Source: Flavobacterium gawalongense (GTDB lineage Bacteria; Bacteroidota; Bacteroidia; Flavobacteriales; Flavobacteriaceae). Taken from it: a stretch of DNA of 64,000 nucleotides. The notes under the pieces are model-generated. The model ran no database searches. It was given only the letters and a program-made list of their open reading frames with translations, and was not told the origin of the DNA. Of this stretch, positions 42,416-51,086 are shown piece by piece. Position numbers and translations under genes: made by a program. The DNA lies in contig NZ_VJZP01000005.1 in the NCBI RefSeq assembly GCF_007097265.1, positions 92,736 through 156,735 on the forward strand, written 5' to 3'. Position 1 is the stretch's first letter. Every line of letters begins with the position of its first letter.

Positions 42416-43216
42416 CTAAAATCGATTATCCCCATCAAGAAGGTTTCCTAATCCACCTAATAAACTGCCTTCGTCACGACTGCTTCCGCCAGCTTTTGGT
42501 GCGGATGCGATGATTCTGTCGGCAAGTCGGCTGAAAGGCAATGATTGCACATAAACGGTTCCTGGTCCACGAAGTGTGGCGTAAAACAATCCTTCACCAC
42601 CAAAAATGGAATTCTTGATGCCACCTATAAATTCAATGTCATAATCCACATCTTTAGTATAACCTACAATACAACCAGTGTCTACTTTTAGGATTTCGCC
42701 TGTTGCTAATTCTTTTTTGGCTAATGTTCCGCCGGTATGTACGAACGCCAGCCCGTCGCCTTCTATTTTTTGCATGATGAAACCTTCACCGCCAAAAAGT
42801 CCGCGTCCCAGTTTTTTAGAGAATTCGATTCCAACTGAAACACCTTTGGCAGCGCAAAGAAATGAATCTTTCTGACAAATGAATTTCCCTTCAAATTGCG
42901 TTAAGTCAATTGGGATTATTTTCCCTGGATACGGTGATGCAAAGGAAACTTTGCTTTTAGTATTGTTTTGGTTAATGAAAGCGGTCATGAAGAGACTTTC
43001 ACCGGTTAGGACTCTTTTTCCTGCGCTTAAAAGTTTACCAAACAATCCGGTTTGTTGTCCGGATCCGTCGCCAAAGATGGTTTCCATTTGGATATTATTG
43101 TCCATCATCATAAAACTTCCCGCTTCGGCAATTACAATTTCCTGTGGATCTAATTCTATTTCCACATATTGCATTTCCTCGCCATATATGTGATAGTCTA
43201 TTTCGTGTGCTTGCAT
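42416..43216 (-). CDS. TIGR00266/AIM24 family protein
   Basis: A 266-residue cytosolic protein. It is rich in glycine turns (SFMMMDNNIQMETIFGDGSG, GGEGFIMQKIEGDGLAFVHTGGTL, DYDIEFIGGIKNSIFGGEGLF, LRGPGTVYVQSLPFSRLADRI). This is the TIGR00266/AIM24 beta-helix-like pattern. Family members are widespread; mitochondrial AIM24 affects inner membrane organisation, but the bacterial role is not established. The last residues are a Gly/Ser-rich tail. It is flanked by interspersed repeats on both sides and is not in an operon. Confidence 0.82.
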   Translation of the reverse strand: MQAHEIDYHIYGEEMQYVEIELDPQEIVIAEAGSFMMMDNNIQMETIFGDGSGQQTGLFGKLLSAGKRVLTGESLFMTAFINQNNTKSKVSFASPYPGKIIPIDLTQFEGKFICQKDSFLCAAKGVSVGIEFSKKLGRGLFGGEGFIMQKIEGDGLAFVHTGGTLAKKELATGEILKVDTGCIVGYTKDVDYDIEFIGGIKNSIFGGEGLFYATLRGPGTVYVQSLPFSRLADRIIASAPKAGGSSRDEGSLLGGLGNLLDGDNRF

Positions 43217-43324
43217 GATTTCAGTAATTTAAGGTTTTTGAATAAGTCGAATGTGAATTCAGAATGTTACAGTTTTACGAGAGGATTATGATATTGAAAA
43301 ACTTTTGTTGTAGTGATTTGGCTT

Positions 43325-43456
43325 AGTCGCGCAAGGGATAGAAGCGAAAAGCCCGCAGTGCCGCATTTTTTTTTGCGGCACGAGGACTTACTTCACAGTG
43401 TGTTTATTTTCATAGGAGTTCAGTGAATTTCATTTGTAGCGAATAGCCCGACGCAG
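43325..43456. repeat. Interspersed repeat (CCCGC/GAATAGCCCGACG type), copy 2, with a nested insertion
   Basis: Plus strand: GCGCAAGGGATAGAAGCGAA and AAGCCCGC, then a hairpin GTGCCGCA/TGCGGCAC, then GAGGACTT. After a 46-48-base interruption it resumes AGCGAATAGCCCGACG. Without the interruption it matches 27801-27918 in opposite orientation. The interruption (CTTCACAG...CATAGGAGTTCAGTGAAT, 43391-43428) is the inverse of 15567-15605. Confidence 0.72.
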
Positions 43457-43487
43457 CCGGAGTTTACGGAGGTTGGGTTGCGCCCAA

Positions 43488-43520
43488 ATAAAAAACGGCC
43501 TACATTGCTGTAAGCCGTTC
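43488..43520 (-). terminator. Intrinsic terminator of the aminopeptidase P gene
   Basis: On the minus strand AACGGCTTACA and TGTAGGCCGTT pair (one G-T) around GCAA and are followed by TTTTTATTT. It lies 25 bases beyond the stop codon. Confidence 0.85.
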
Positions 43521-43544
43521 TGGTTATAACTATTTGAAAGGAGT

Positions 43545-44837
43545 TTAACAGTTCATCAATGTTTCAATTTCGTCCACCTCAATCGGGATGTTTCTCATCA
43601 AATTGAATGGTTCTCCAGTTTCCTGAATGATTACATTGTCCTCCAATCGAATTCCGAAACCTTCGGCAGGAATATAAATTCCCGGTTCCACGGTGAAAAC
43701 CATATTGGCTTGCATTGGTTCAGTCAGGATTCCATAATCGTGCGTGTCCAATCCCATGTGATGGGAAGTTCCGTGCATGAAATATTTTTTGTAAGCCGGC
43801 CATTCCGGGTTTTCATTTTGGACGTCAGCTTTATCTAATAATCCTAAATCAAGTAATTCTGAAGTCATAATTTTTCCCACTTCGAAATGATATTGTTTCC
43901 AAAGTGTTCCTGGAGTAAGCATTTTGGTCGCTTCGTTTTTTACTCGTAAAACAGCATTGTAAACGTCTTTTTGTCTGCCGGTGAATTTTCCTGAAATTGG
44001 AATCATTCGGGTCATGTCGCTTGAATAATTCGCATATTCTGCCGCCACATCCAATAAAATCAAATCACCTGCGTGGCATTGTTGGTTATTTTCAATATAA
44101 TGCAACACATTAGCATTATTTCCGGAAGCAATAATTGGTGTGTAAGCAAAACCTTTGGAACGGTTGCGAATGAATTCGTGAATCAATTCGGCTTCAATTT
44201 CGTATTCGGTTACATTTGGTTTAACAAATGAGAGTAGTCTTCTAAAACCTAACTCAGTAATGTTACAGGCATTTTGGATTAAATCCAATTCTTCACTTTC
44301 TTTTACTGAACGTAAGCGTTGTAATATCGGATTGCTTTTTGCGACAGCATGCGCGGGATATTTTTCTTTCCACCATTTTACAAAACGCGCTTCACGGGTT
44401 TCAGTTTCTACAGTAGCGCGATAATGTTCGTTGGTATTGATGTAAATCGTATCACAATGCGTCATCATTTCGAACAAAATTTTCTCGAAATCCTGTAACC
44501 AATATACAGTTCTGATTCCTGAAACTTCATACGCCCGTTCTTTGGTCAGTTTTTCGCCTTCCCAAATCGCAATGTGTTCGCTGGTTTCTTTCAAGAACAC
44601 CATCTCTCTTTGATGCTCGTATGGCGCATCTGGAAAAAGCAATAAAATACTTTCTTCTTGATCCACTCCGCTTAAATAAAAGATGTCACGGTGTTGTGCA
44701 AAAGGCATCGTGCTATCAGCACTTATTGGATAAATATCATTAGAGTTGAAAATAGCAATACTTTTTGGCTTCATTTGAGCCATGAATTTGGTGCGATTTT
44801 TTATAAATAAATCCCGGTCAATTTGATGGTATTTCAT
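43545..44837 (-). CDS. Xaa-Pro aminopeptidase (M24B)
   Basis: Removes N-terminal residues preceding proline. The 430-residue protein has an N-terminal creatinase-like domain (PFAQHRDIFYLSG) and the C-terminal pita-bread metallopeptidase domain. The five metal ligands are visible: Asp in LLDVAAEY, Asp in SSDMTRM, His in HGTSHHMGLDTHDYG, Glu in FTVEPGIYI and Glu in IRLEDNVII. It has no signal peptide, so it is cytosolic. It is a single gene with its own terminator and a repeat-rich spacer downstream. Confidence 0.93.
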   Translation of the reverse strand: MKYHQIDRDLFIKNRTKFMAQMKPKSIAIFNSNDIYPISADSTMPFAQHRDIFYLSGVDQEESILLLFPDAPYEHQREMVFLKETSEHIAIWEGEKLTKERAYEVSGIRTVYWLQDFEKILFEMMTHCDTIYINTNEHYRATVETETREARFVKWWKEKYPAHAVAKSNPILQRLRSVKESEELDLIQNACNITELGFRRLLSFVKPNVTEYEIEAELIHEFIRNRSKGFAYTPIIASGNNANVLHYIENNQQCHAGDLILLDVAAEYANYSSDMTRMIPISGKFTGRQKDVYNAVLRVKNEATKMLTPGTLWKQYHFEVGKIMTSELLDLGLLDKADVQNENPEWPAYKKYFMHGTSHHMGLDTHDYGILTEPMQANMVFTVEPGIYIPAEGFGIRLEDNVIIQETGEPFNLMRNIPIEVDEIETLMNC

Positions 44838-44914
44838 AGCAATACGGTTTAAACTTTTAATTACTCAAAAATACTAAGTTTAAATCGTTTTTTATTATGA
44901 ATTTGTCAAATTTT

Positions 44915-44967
44915 AAATAAAAAAAACACAAAATAAAATAAACGGAAGTCTATCGTATTTTGTGTTT
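44915..44967 (-). terminator. Intrinsic terminator of the HMG-CoA synthase gene
   Basis: Minus strand: AAACACAAAATA and TATTTTGTGTTT form a 12-bp stem around a loop of about 20 bases and are followed by a T tract. It begins about 25 bases after the stop. Confidence 0.7.
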
Positions 44968-44991
44968 GTATAAAATAAGTTTTTAAATGGT

Positions 44992-46353
44992 CTAATCAAC
45001 CCATTTGTAATAACGAGCTCCTAATAGATTCGGAATTTCTTTTTCTATTCGGTTCAAAATCCATTCGTTTTTTGGAAGTTGAATGCTTTGTTTCTGTTCT
45101 TTTTTATGAAGTTTTTCGTAAGTTGGAAAATCAATTTCAAGGCTTTCTTCTAAGGTTTCGAAAAGATTTACATTGGTAATTGCAGCTTTCCAATCTGGTT
45201 GAATTGTTCCTTCAAAGACCTTAGATTTAGAACCGCTTCCATAAGCTAAAAATCCAAATTTTGAATTTGAAATTTCTTTCTTAGTATCATAAAAATGTGC
45301 TAGAGTCGAAAGTAATCCCATAAAAATGGAACCGGTATATAAATTACCAATTAAGGAAGAAGCTAATTCGGCAGGCATTAATTTTTCATTTACAAAACGC
45401 TGGTATTCTTCAGATTTGCTGATTCCTTTCAATTTATTTTGGTATTCCGAAGCATCTTCGTTTCCAGAGATAGTTTTACTTTCGGCATCTAAAGCATAAA
45501 TCTCAGATAGCATGCGACGTCCTTGAAATGCATAAGGCAAATGCATGATGATGCTTTCCCATGAATTGTAGATAGTTTCGTCAGTGTTTTTTAATTTTTT
45601 TAATGAAAAATAGGCGTTTCTGGTACGATCCATATAACATTGGTTGGAGTATTGTCCGTCAAAAACCGGTTGGTCTTTGTGGATTTCTATTTCAGCTTCA
45701 AGATTGTCAAACCACGATTCATTGTTTTTGTTTTCTGTAATTTCTTCTTTTGAAAGTGTTCTAAACGGTTTGAAAAAGTCAAAAACACCTTTTGTACTTG
45801 TCGCCCAATTGTTGTCGAATGCAATAATTCTAGGATTTGAAGTGATCAACATTGCTAAAGCTCCCGCGCCTTGAGTATATTCTCCGGTTGAATTCAAATC
45901 GTATTTTGCAAAATCAGTAGTGACAACAATTGCTTTTTTGGTTGGATTCAATTTTACAAAATCAAGGCAGTTTTGCAAAGCATCAACGCCACCGATACAG
46001 GCAAAAGTAAAATCGACTACATCGCATTCGGATAAAGTGTTTTCTCCAAATTTTTGTTCCATTAAGGCTATTAGAAAAGAGCTAATTGGTTTAGAACTGT
46101 CTATGGCACTTTCGGTTCCAACATATATTCTTGCAATTTCGTTTAGATTTAGATTGTTTTCTTGAGTCAGTTTTGTCAATGCATTTGCAGCAAAAACAAC
46201 GGTGTCTTGATGAATATCTGGCAATGTCATTTTGATTAAACCTAAGCCTTTTTCTAATTTTTCAGGTTCAATATTTCTGGCTTTTGCCAAAGTTTTAATG
46301 GGTAAATGTATTTTAGCAACATCAAAAGAGATGGAATCAATTCCTGTTTTCAT
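44992..46353 (-). CDS. mvaS: Hydroxymethylglutaryl-CoA synthase
   Basis: Joins acetyl-CoA and acetoacetyl-CoA to HMG-CoA, the entry to the mevalonate route of isoprenoid synthesis. The 453-residue protein has the acylated Cys119 in FTFACIGGVDALQNC, the catalytic region VTTDFAKYDLNSTGEYTQGAGA, and FLAYGSGSKSKVFEG near the C terminus. Several Bacteroidota use the mevalonate route, so the gene fits. No other mevalonate gene is in the window. A related thiolase-fold role, such as beta-branching of polyketides, is less likely because no such cluster is near. Confidence 0.85.
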   Translation of the reverse strand: MKTGIDSISFDVAKIHLPIKTLAKARNIEPEKLEKGLGLIKMTLPDIHQDTVVFAANALTKLTQENNLNLNEIARIYVGTESAIDSSKPISSFLIALMEQKFGENTLSECDVVDFTFACIGGVDALQNCLDFVKLNPTKKAIVVTTDFAKYDLNSTGEYTQGAGALAMLITSNPRIIAFDNNWATSTKGVFDFFKPFRTLSKEEITENKNNESWFDNLEAEIEIHKDQPVFDGQYSNQCYMDRTRNAYFSLKKLKNTDETIYNSWESIIMHLPYAFQGRRMLSEIYALDAESKTISGNEDASEYQNKLKGISKSEEYQRFVNEKLMPAELASSLIGNLYTGSIFMGLLSTLAHFYDTKKEISNSKFGFLAYGSGSKSKVFEGTIQPDWKAAITNVNLFETLEESLEIDFPTYEKLHKKEQKQSIQLPKNEWILNRIEKEIPNLLGARYYKWVD

Positions 46354-46659
46354 TATTCAATTTTTAACGTGTAAAGTTAAAAATGCATTGTCTTGGTGCA
46401 ATTGTTTTAGGGGTATAAAATGAAGGTACTTGGTGTTTTTGTTAATTTAGAAATAAACAATAATAAAAATTATTGAATTGGTAATTTTAGTCTCTTTGTA
46501 GATTGATTTTTAGTAAATTTCGTTATGTCTTATTTAAGATTTTTTTCTTTTTTGTTTAACTGTTTATTTTTCTGTTTTTTGAATTTTGTTTGATTTTTAA
46601 GGATTTCTTGTTTTTTTGTGTAAAACACTTTAAAATCATTATAAATAACAACGAAAAGG

Positions 46660-46690
46660 TTGTAGTTCCTGTCTAATTGCTTTATTTTTG
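46660..46690 (+). promoter_or_regulatory. Candidate sdhCAB promoter
   Basis: TTG at 46660-46662, then 20 bases, then TATTTTTG at 46683-46690, a near-perfect Bacteroidota promoter 32 bases before the sdhC ATG. The remaining 46354-46659 spacer is AT-rich and shows no gene. Confidence 0.7.
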
Positions 46691-46722
46691 TAGAATTTTT
46701 TAAAACAAATTATATAAATCTT

Positions 46723-47388
46723 ATGGCAAAATCTGCATTATTGAAATCGTCAATAGCAAAAAAAGTAGCTATGGCACTTTCAGGACTTTTTTTGATGTTG
46801 TTTCTAGCACAGCATTTTTTTATCAATATGACATCGGTCTTTAGTTCCGATACTTTTAATTCTATATCCCATTATATGGGAAATAATCCTCTTGTTCAAT
46901 TCGTAATTCAGCCTATTTTAATTGTTGGTGTGATTTTTCACTTCATTATGGGTTTTGTTTTGGATTTCAAAAACAGAAGTGCCAGGCCAATTGCTTATGC
47001 AAAGAATAACGGAGCTGCCAATTCTTCTTGGGCTTCAAGAAACATGATTGTTACCGGTTCAGTTGTTTTGGCTTTTATAGCGTTGCATTTTTACGATTTT
47101 TGGTTTCCTGAAATGGTTTATAAGTATGTAGATGTTAGTCCGTTAAATGAGACTAGATATTTTCATGAAATGACTGAAAAATTCGAAAGTCCTGTTCGTA
47201 CAGCATTGTATAGTATATCATTCTTATTGTTGTCATTGCACCTGTGGCATGGTTTTAATTCTTCCTTTCAATCGGTAGGTTTTAATAATAAATATTCAAA
47301 ATCTTTGCATACATTAGGATATGCTTTTGCAATTGTAGTTCCTTTTGGTTTCATTTTCATTGCATTATTTCATCATTTTAATCATTAA
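46723..47388 (+). CDS. sdhC: Succinate dehydrogenase cytochrome b subunit
   Basis: The membrane anchor of complex II in one polypeptide of 221 residues. It has about five helices (AMALSGLFLMLFLAQHFFIN, FVIQPILIVGVIFHFIMGFVL, VTGSVVLAFIALHFYDFWF, ALYSISFLLLSLHLWHGF, LGYAFAIVVPFGFIFIALF). His residues in AQHFF, IFHFI, ALHFY and LHLWHGF are candidate haem ligands. This matches the menaquinone-reacting two-haem type seen in Bacteroidota. It is the first gene of sdhCAB, with a promoter 32 bases upstream. Confidence 0.93.
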   Translation: MAKSALLKSSIAKKVAMALSGLFLMLFLAQHFFINMTSVFSSDTFNSISHYMGNNPLVQFVIQPILIVGVIFHFIMGFVLDFKNRSARPIAYAKNNGAANSSWASRNMIVTGSVVLAFIALHFYDFWFPEMVYKYVDVSPLNETRYFHEMTEKFESPVRTALYSISFLLLSLHLWHGFNSSFQSVGFNNKYSKSLHTLGYAFAIVVPFGFIFIALFHHFNH

Positions 47389-47401
47389 TATTAAATTATA
47401 A

Positions 47402-49402
47402 ATGGCATTAGATTCAAAAATTCCTAGCGGTCCAATTTCGGACAAATGGACAAATTATAAAGATCATATTAACTTAGTAAATCCTGCTAACAAACGTAAT
47501 TTAGATGTAATTATAGTTGGTACAGGTTTAGCTGGAGGTTCTGCTGCTGCAACTTTAGCAGAGTTAGGATATAACGTAAAAGCTTTTTGCTTTCAAGATT
47601 CACCTCGTCGTGCGCACTCAATTGCTGCACAAGGGGGAATTAACGCTGCAAAAAATTATCAAGGAGATGGAGATTCAACTTTCCGTTTATTTTATGATAC
47701 TGTAAAAGGGGGCGATTATCGTGCTCGTGAAGCAAACGTACACCGTTTAGCAGAAGTTTCTTCGAATATTATTGACCAATGTGTGGCACAAGGTGTTCCA
47801 TTGGCTCGTGAATATGGGGGATTATTAGATAACCGTTCTTTTGGTGGGACATTGGTTTCTAGAACTTTTTATGCAAAAGGGCAAACAGGACAACAGTTAT
47901 TACTAGGTGCTTATTCAGCAATGAACCGCCAGATAGGTCGTGGAAAAATAAAAATGCACAACCGTCACGAAATGCTTGATTTAGTAGTCGTAAACGGAAA
48001 AGCAAGAGGGATTATAGCTCGTAACTTAGTTACTGGTGAAATAGAAAGACATTCAGCACATGCAGTTGTTATTGCTTCTGGAGGTTACGGAAATGTATTT
48101 TTCCTTTCTACAAATGCAATGGGAAGTAATGCGACAGCAGCTTGGAAAATCCACAAAAAAGGAGCTTTCTTCGCAAATCCTTGCTACACACAAATTCACC
48201 CAACCTGTATTCCAGTTTCTGGAGATCACCAATCGAAATTGACATTAATGTCGGAATCATTGCGTAATGACGGACGTATTTGGGTTCCTGCAAAATTAGA
48301 GGATGCCAAAGCTATTCGTGAAGGTAAAAAGAAACCAACGGATTTGTCTGAAGCGGAAAGAGATTATTACTTGGAAAGAAGATACCCAGCTTTTGGAAAT
48401 CTTGTTCCTCGTGATGTTGCTTCACGTGCAGCCAAAGAGCGTTGTGATGCTGGGTTTGGTATAAATAAAACTGGTGAAGCTGTATATCTTGATTTTGCTG
48501 CAGCAATACAACGTTACGGAAAAGAACAAGTATATGTTAAAGGTTTAGATGCAAATGACACTAAATTAATCATTAAATTAGGGACAGAAGTTGTTGCTAA
48601 TAAATATGGTAATTTATTCCAGATGTATGAAAAAATCGTTGATGAAAATCCATATTCAACTCCAATGATGATTTACCCAGCGGTACATTATACTATGGGA
48701 GGAACTTGGGTTGATTATAACTTACAAACTACAATTCCAGGATGTTTTTCAATTGGAGAATCTAATTTTTCTGATCACGGAGCTAACAGACTTGGAGCTT
48801 CAGCATTGATGCAAGGTTTGGCAGATGGATATTTTGTATTGCCATATACTATTGGAGATTATTTATCACCAGATATTAAAATGGGAACAATATCTACAGA
48901 CTTACCTGAATTTGTTGCTGCAGAAAAAGCGGTTAAAGATCAAATTGAGAAATTCATAAACAATAAAGGAACACATTCTGTTGACTATTTTCATAAGAAA
49001 TTAGGAAAAATTATGTGGGATAAAGTTGGTATGGCTCGTAACGCAAAAGGATTAAACGAAGCGATTGTAGAAATTGCTGCTTTACGTGAAGAGTTTTACA
49101 AAGAAGTAAAAGTTCCTGGAGATGCTAATGGATTGAATCAAGAATTGGAAAAAGCGACTCGTGTTGCCGATTTCCTTGAATTGGGAGAATTGTTTGCTAA
49201 AGATGCTTTACATCGTAATGAATCTTGTGGAGGACATTTCCGTGAAGAATACCAAACAGAAGAAGGTGAAGCGCAACGTGACGATGAGAATTTCGCATAC
49301 GTAGCCGCATGGGAATACACTGGAAAACCAAGTGAAGCTGTTTTGCATAAAGAGCCGTTGGTATTTGATAACGTGAAACTAGTTCAAAGAAGTTATAAAT
49401 AG
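47402..49402 (+). CDS. sdhA: Succinate dehydrogenase/fumarate reductase flavoprotein subunit
   Basis: A 666-residue catalytic subunit that oxidises succinate to fumarate using covalent FAD. The dinucleotide fold [18 protein letters not shown] lies near residue 40. The flavinylated His is in [16 protein letters not shown], and the substrate-site region [13 protein letters not shown] and [20 protein letters not shown] are visible. The length is above the usual 590, as in other Bacteroidota. It starts 13 bases after sdhC. Confidence 0.96.
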   Translation: MALDSKIPSGPISDKWTNYKDHINLVNPANKRNLDVIIVGTGLAGGSAAATLAELGYNVKAFCFQDSPRRAHSIAAQGGINAAKNYQGDGDSTFRLFYDTVKGGDYRAREANVHRLAEVSSNIIDQCVAQGVPLAREYGGLLDNRSFGGTLVSRTFYAKGQTGQQLLLGAYSAMNRQIGRGKIKMHNRHEMLDLVVVNGKARGIIARNLVTGEIERHSAHAVVIASGGYGNVFFLSTNAMGSNATAAWKIHKKGAFFANPCYTQIHPTCIPVSGDHQSKLTLMSESLRNDGRIWVPAKLEDAKAIREGKKKPTDLSEAERDYYLERRYPAFGNLVPRDVASRAAKERCDAGFGINKTGEAVYLDFAAAIQRYGKEQVYVKGLDANDTKLIIKLGTEVVANKYGNLFQMYEKIVDENPYSTPMMIYPAVHYTMGGTWVDYNLQTTIPGCFSIGESNFSDHGANRLGASALMQGLADGYFVLPYTIGDYLSPDIKMGTISTDLPEFVAAEKAVKDQIEKFINNKGTHSVDYFHKKLGKIMWDKVGMARNAKGLNEAIVEIAALREEFYKEVKVPGDANGLNQELEKATRVADFLELGELFAKDALHRNESCGGHFREEYQTEEGEAQRDDENFAYVAAWEYTGKPSEAVLHKEPLVFDNVKLVQRSYK

Positions 49403-49485
49403 AATTTAGTCAAAAGTTAAAAGTCAAAAGTCTTAAAGTAAAGGGCTTTCGACCTTAGACTTTCAGACTTTCAAACTAAAAAAAT

Positions 49486-50232
49486 ATGAAACTTACATTA
49501 AAAATATGGCGTCAGAAAAATGCCGCTGCAGAAGGAAAAATAGTCGAATATCCTATAGATCATATTGAACCAGATATGTCATTCCTTGAAATGCTTGACA
49601 TTTTGAATGATGAATTAATCATGAAAGGAGATGAGCCTGTAGCTTTTGATCATGATTGTCGTGAAGGAATTTGCGGAATGTGTTCTTTGTATATCAATGG
49701 TGAAGCTCACGGACCAGACAGAGGTGTTACAACGTGTCAATTACACATGAGAATGTTCAAGGATGGCGATACAATTTTTATTGAGCCATTTAGAGCTAAA
49801 GCGTTTCCAGTAATTAAAGATTTAGTTGTTGACAGAAGCTCTTTTGACAGAATTCAACATGCTGGAGGATTTATATCTGTAAATACTTCTGGAAATACAA
49901 TTGATGCCAATACAATTCCAATTAACAAGAAAGATGCCGATGATGCTTTTGATGCAGCTGCTTGTATTGGTTGTGGTGCTTGTGTTGCGAGTTGTAAAAA
50001 CTCATCGGCTATGTTATTTGTCGCTGCAAAAGTATCTCAATATGCGTTATTGCCACAAGGAAGAATTGAAGCTACTGATAGAGTTTTAAATATGGTTAGC
50101 CAAATGGATGCTGAAGGTTTTGGGAACTGTACCAATACTGGAGCTTGTGAAGTAGAATGTCCAAAAGGAATTTCTCTTGAAAACATTGCTCGAATGAACA
50201 GAGAATATATGTCTGCAAGTCTGAAAGGATAA
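49486..50232 (+). CDS. sdhB: Succinate dehydrogenase/fumarate reductase iron-sulfur subunit
   Basis: A 248-residue electron-transfer subunit. The 2Fe-2S ligands are in [15 protein letters not shown] with the fourth Cys in VTTCQL. The remaining clusters use [13 protein letters not shown] and [14 protein letters not shown]. It passes electrons from SdhA FAD to SdhC haem. The 83-bp spacer after sdhA contains short direct repeats (AAAAGT-like and GACTTTC-like) but no terminator, so the three genes are likely one operon. A terminator follows. Confidence 0.96.
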   Translation: MKLTLKIWRQKNAAAEGKIVEYPIDHIEPDMSFLEMLDILNDELIMKGDEPVAFDHDCREGICGMCSLYINGEAHGPDRGVTTCQLHMRMFKDGDTIFIEPFRAKAFPVIKDLVVDRSSFDRIQHAGGFISVNTSGNTIDANTIPINKKDADDAFDAAACIGCGACVASCKNSSAMLFVAAKVSQYALLPQGRIEATDRVLNMVSQMDAEGFGNCTNTGACEVECPKGISLENIARMNREYMSASLKG

Positions 50233-50253
50233 AACCTAATAAGTGAAATTAAT

Positions 50254-50291
50254 AAACGCATTCAATGTAAAAGTTGAATGCGTTTTTTTTT
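50254..50291 (+). terminator. Intrinsic terminator of sdhCAB
   Basis: AAACGCATTCAA and TTGAATGCGTTT pair around TGTAAAAG and are followed by a T tract, about 22 bases after the sdhB stop. Confidence 0.9.
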
Positions 50292-50313
50292 ATCTTTATA
50301 AAAATGATTTCAA

Positions 50314-51081
50314 ATGAAAACGGCACTTATACAATCACCTTTATATTGGGAAAACCCAAAACAAAATCGAGACTATTTCGAAGAAAAAATCAATACAATT
50401 AGTGATGATATTGATTTGATTGTACTTCCGGAAATGTTTACATCTGGTTTTACTATGAGTCCGGAGAATGTTGCGGAGACGATGAAAGGCGAAACGGTAA
50501 CGTGGGCTAAATCGTTGGCTAAGGCCAAAAAAACTGCCATTACGGGAAGTCTAGTTATTGAAGAAAATAGTAATTTTTACAACAGAATGGTTTTCGTGTT
50601 TCCATCAGGGGAAATTCAATTCTATGATAAAAAACACTTATTTACTCTGGCCGGAGAAGATAAAGTGTACACTAGCGGAACCCAAAAAATCATTGTAGAT
50701 TATTTAGGTTGGAAAATTTGCCTGCAAGTATGTTACGATTTAAGATTTCCAGTATTCTCCAGAAATTTTGAGGACTATGATTTGCTAATTTATGTTGCAA
50801 GTTGGCCAAAAATTAGAATAAATGCATGGGATACATTACTTAAAGCGCGTGCAATAGAAAATATGAGTTATGCGATTGGGGTTAACAGAATAGGTGAGGA
50901 CAATAATGGATATCAATATACCGGACACTCACAAGTGGTTGATTTTTTAGGAAATTGTATAGTCGAACCTGTGGAATCTGAAAGTATTCTGTTCGCTGAA
51001 TTAAATAAAAAAGAGATGTTGCAAAGCAGACAAAAGTTAGGTTTTTTGAATGATAGGGATGCTTTTGAAATAAAAAAATAA
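50314..51081 (+). CDS. Nitrilase-family omega-amidase-like hydrolase
   Basis: A 255-residue carbon-nitrogen hydrolase. The catalytic triad is Glu in VLPEMFTSGF, Lys in FYDKKHLFTLAGED and Cys in CLQVCYDLRFPVFSRN. These motifs, with WDTLLKARAIENMSYAIGVNR, fit the YafV/Nit2 type that deamidates alpha-ketoglutaramate, a repair step after glutamine transamination. The exact substrate is an inference from the subgroup. It is separated from sdhB by a terminator and converges with the Ig-like lipoprotein gene (5 bp between stops). Confidence 0.85.
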   Translation: MKTALIQSPLYWENPKQNRDYFEEKINTISDDIDLIVLPEMFTSGFTMSPENVAETMKGETVTWAKSLAKAKKTAITGSLVIEENSNFYNRMVFVFPSGEIQFYDKKHLFTLAGEDKVYTSGTQKIIVDYLGWKICLQVCYDLRFPVFSRNFEDYDLLIYVASWPKIRINAWDTLLKARAIENMSYAIGVNRIGEDNNGYQYTGHSQVVDFLGNCIVEPVESESILFAELNKKEMLQSRQKLGFLNDRDAFEIKK

Positions 51082-51086
51082 TTTAT

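Noticed and set aside
46354..46659. Possible small gene upstream of sdhC
   Set aside because: No frame with start and coding character was found; the stretch is AT-rich leader ending in the sdh promoter.
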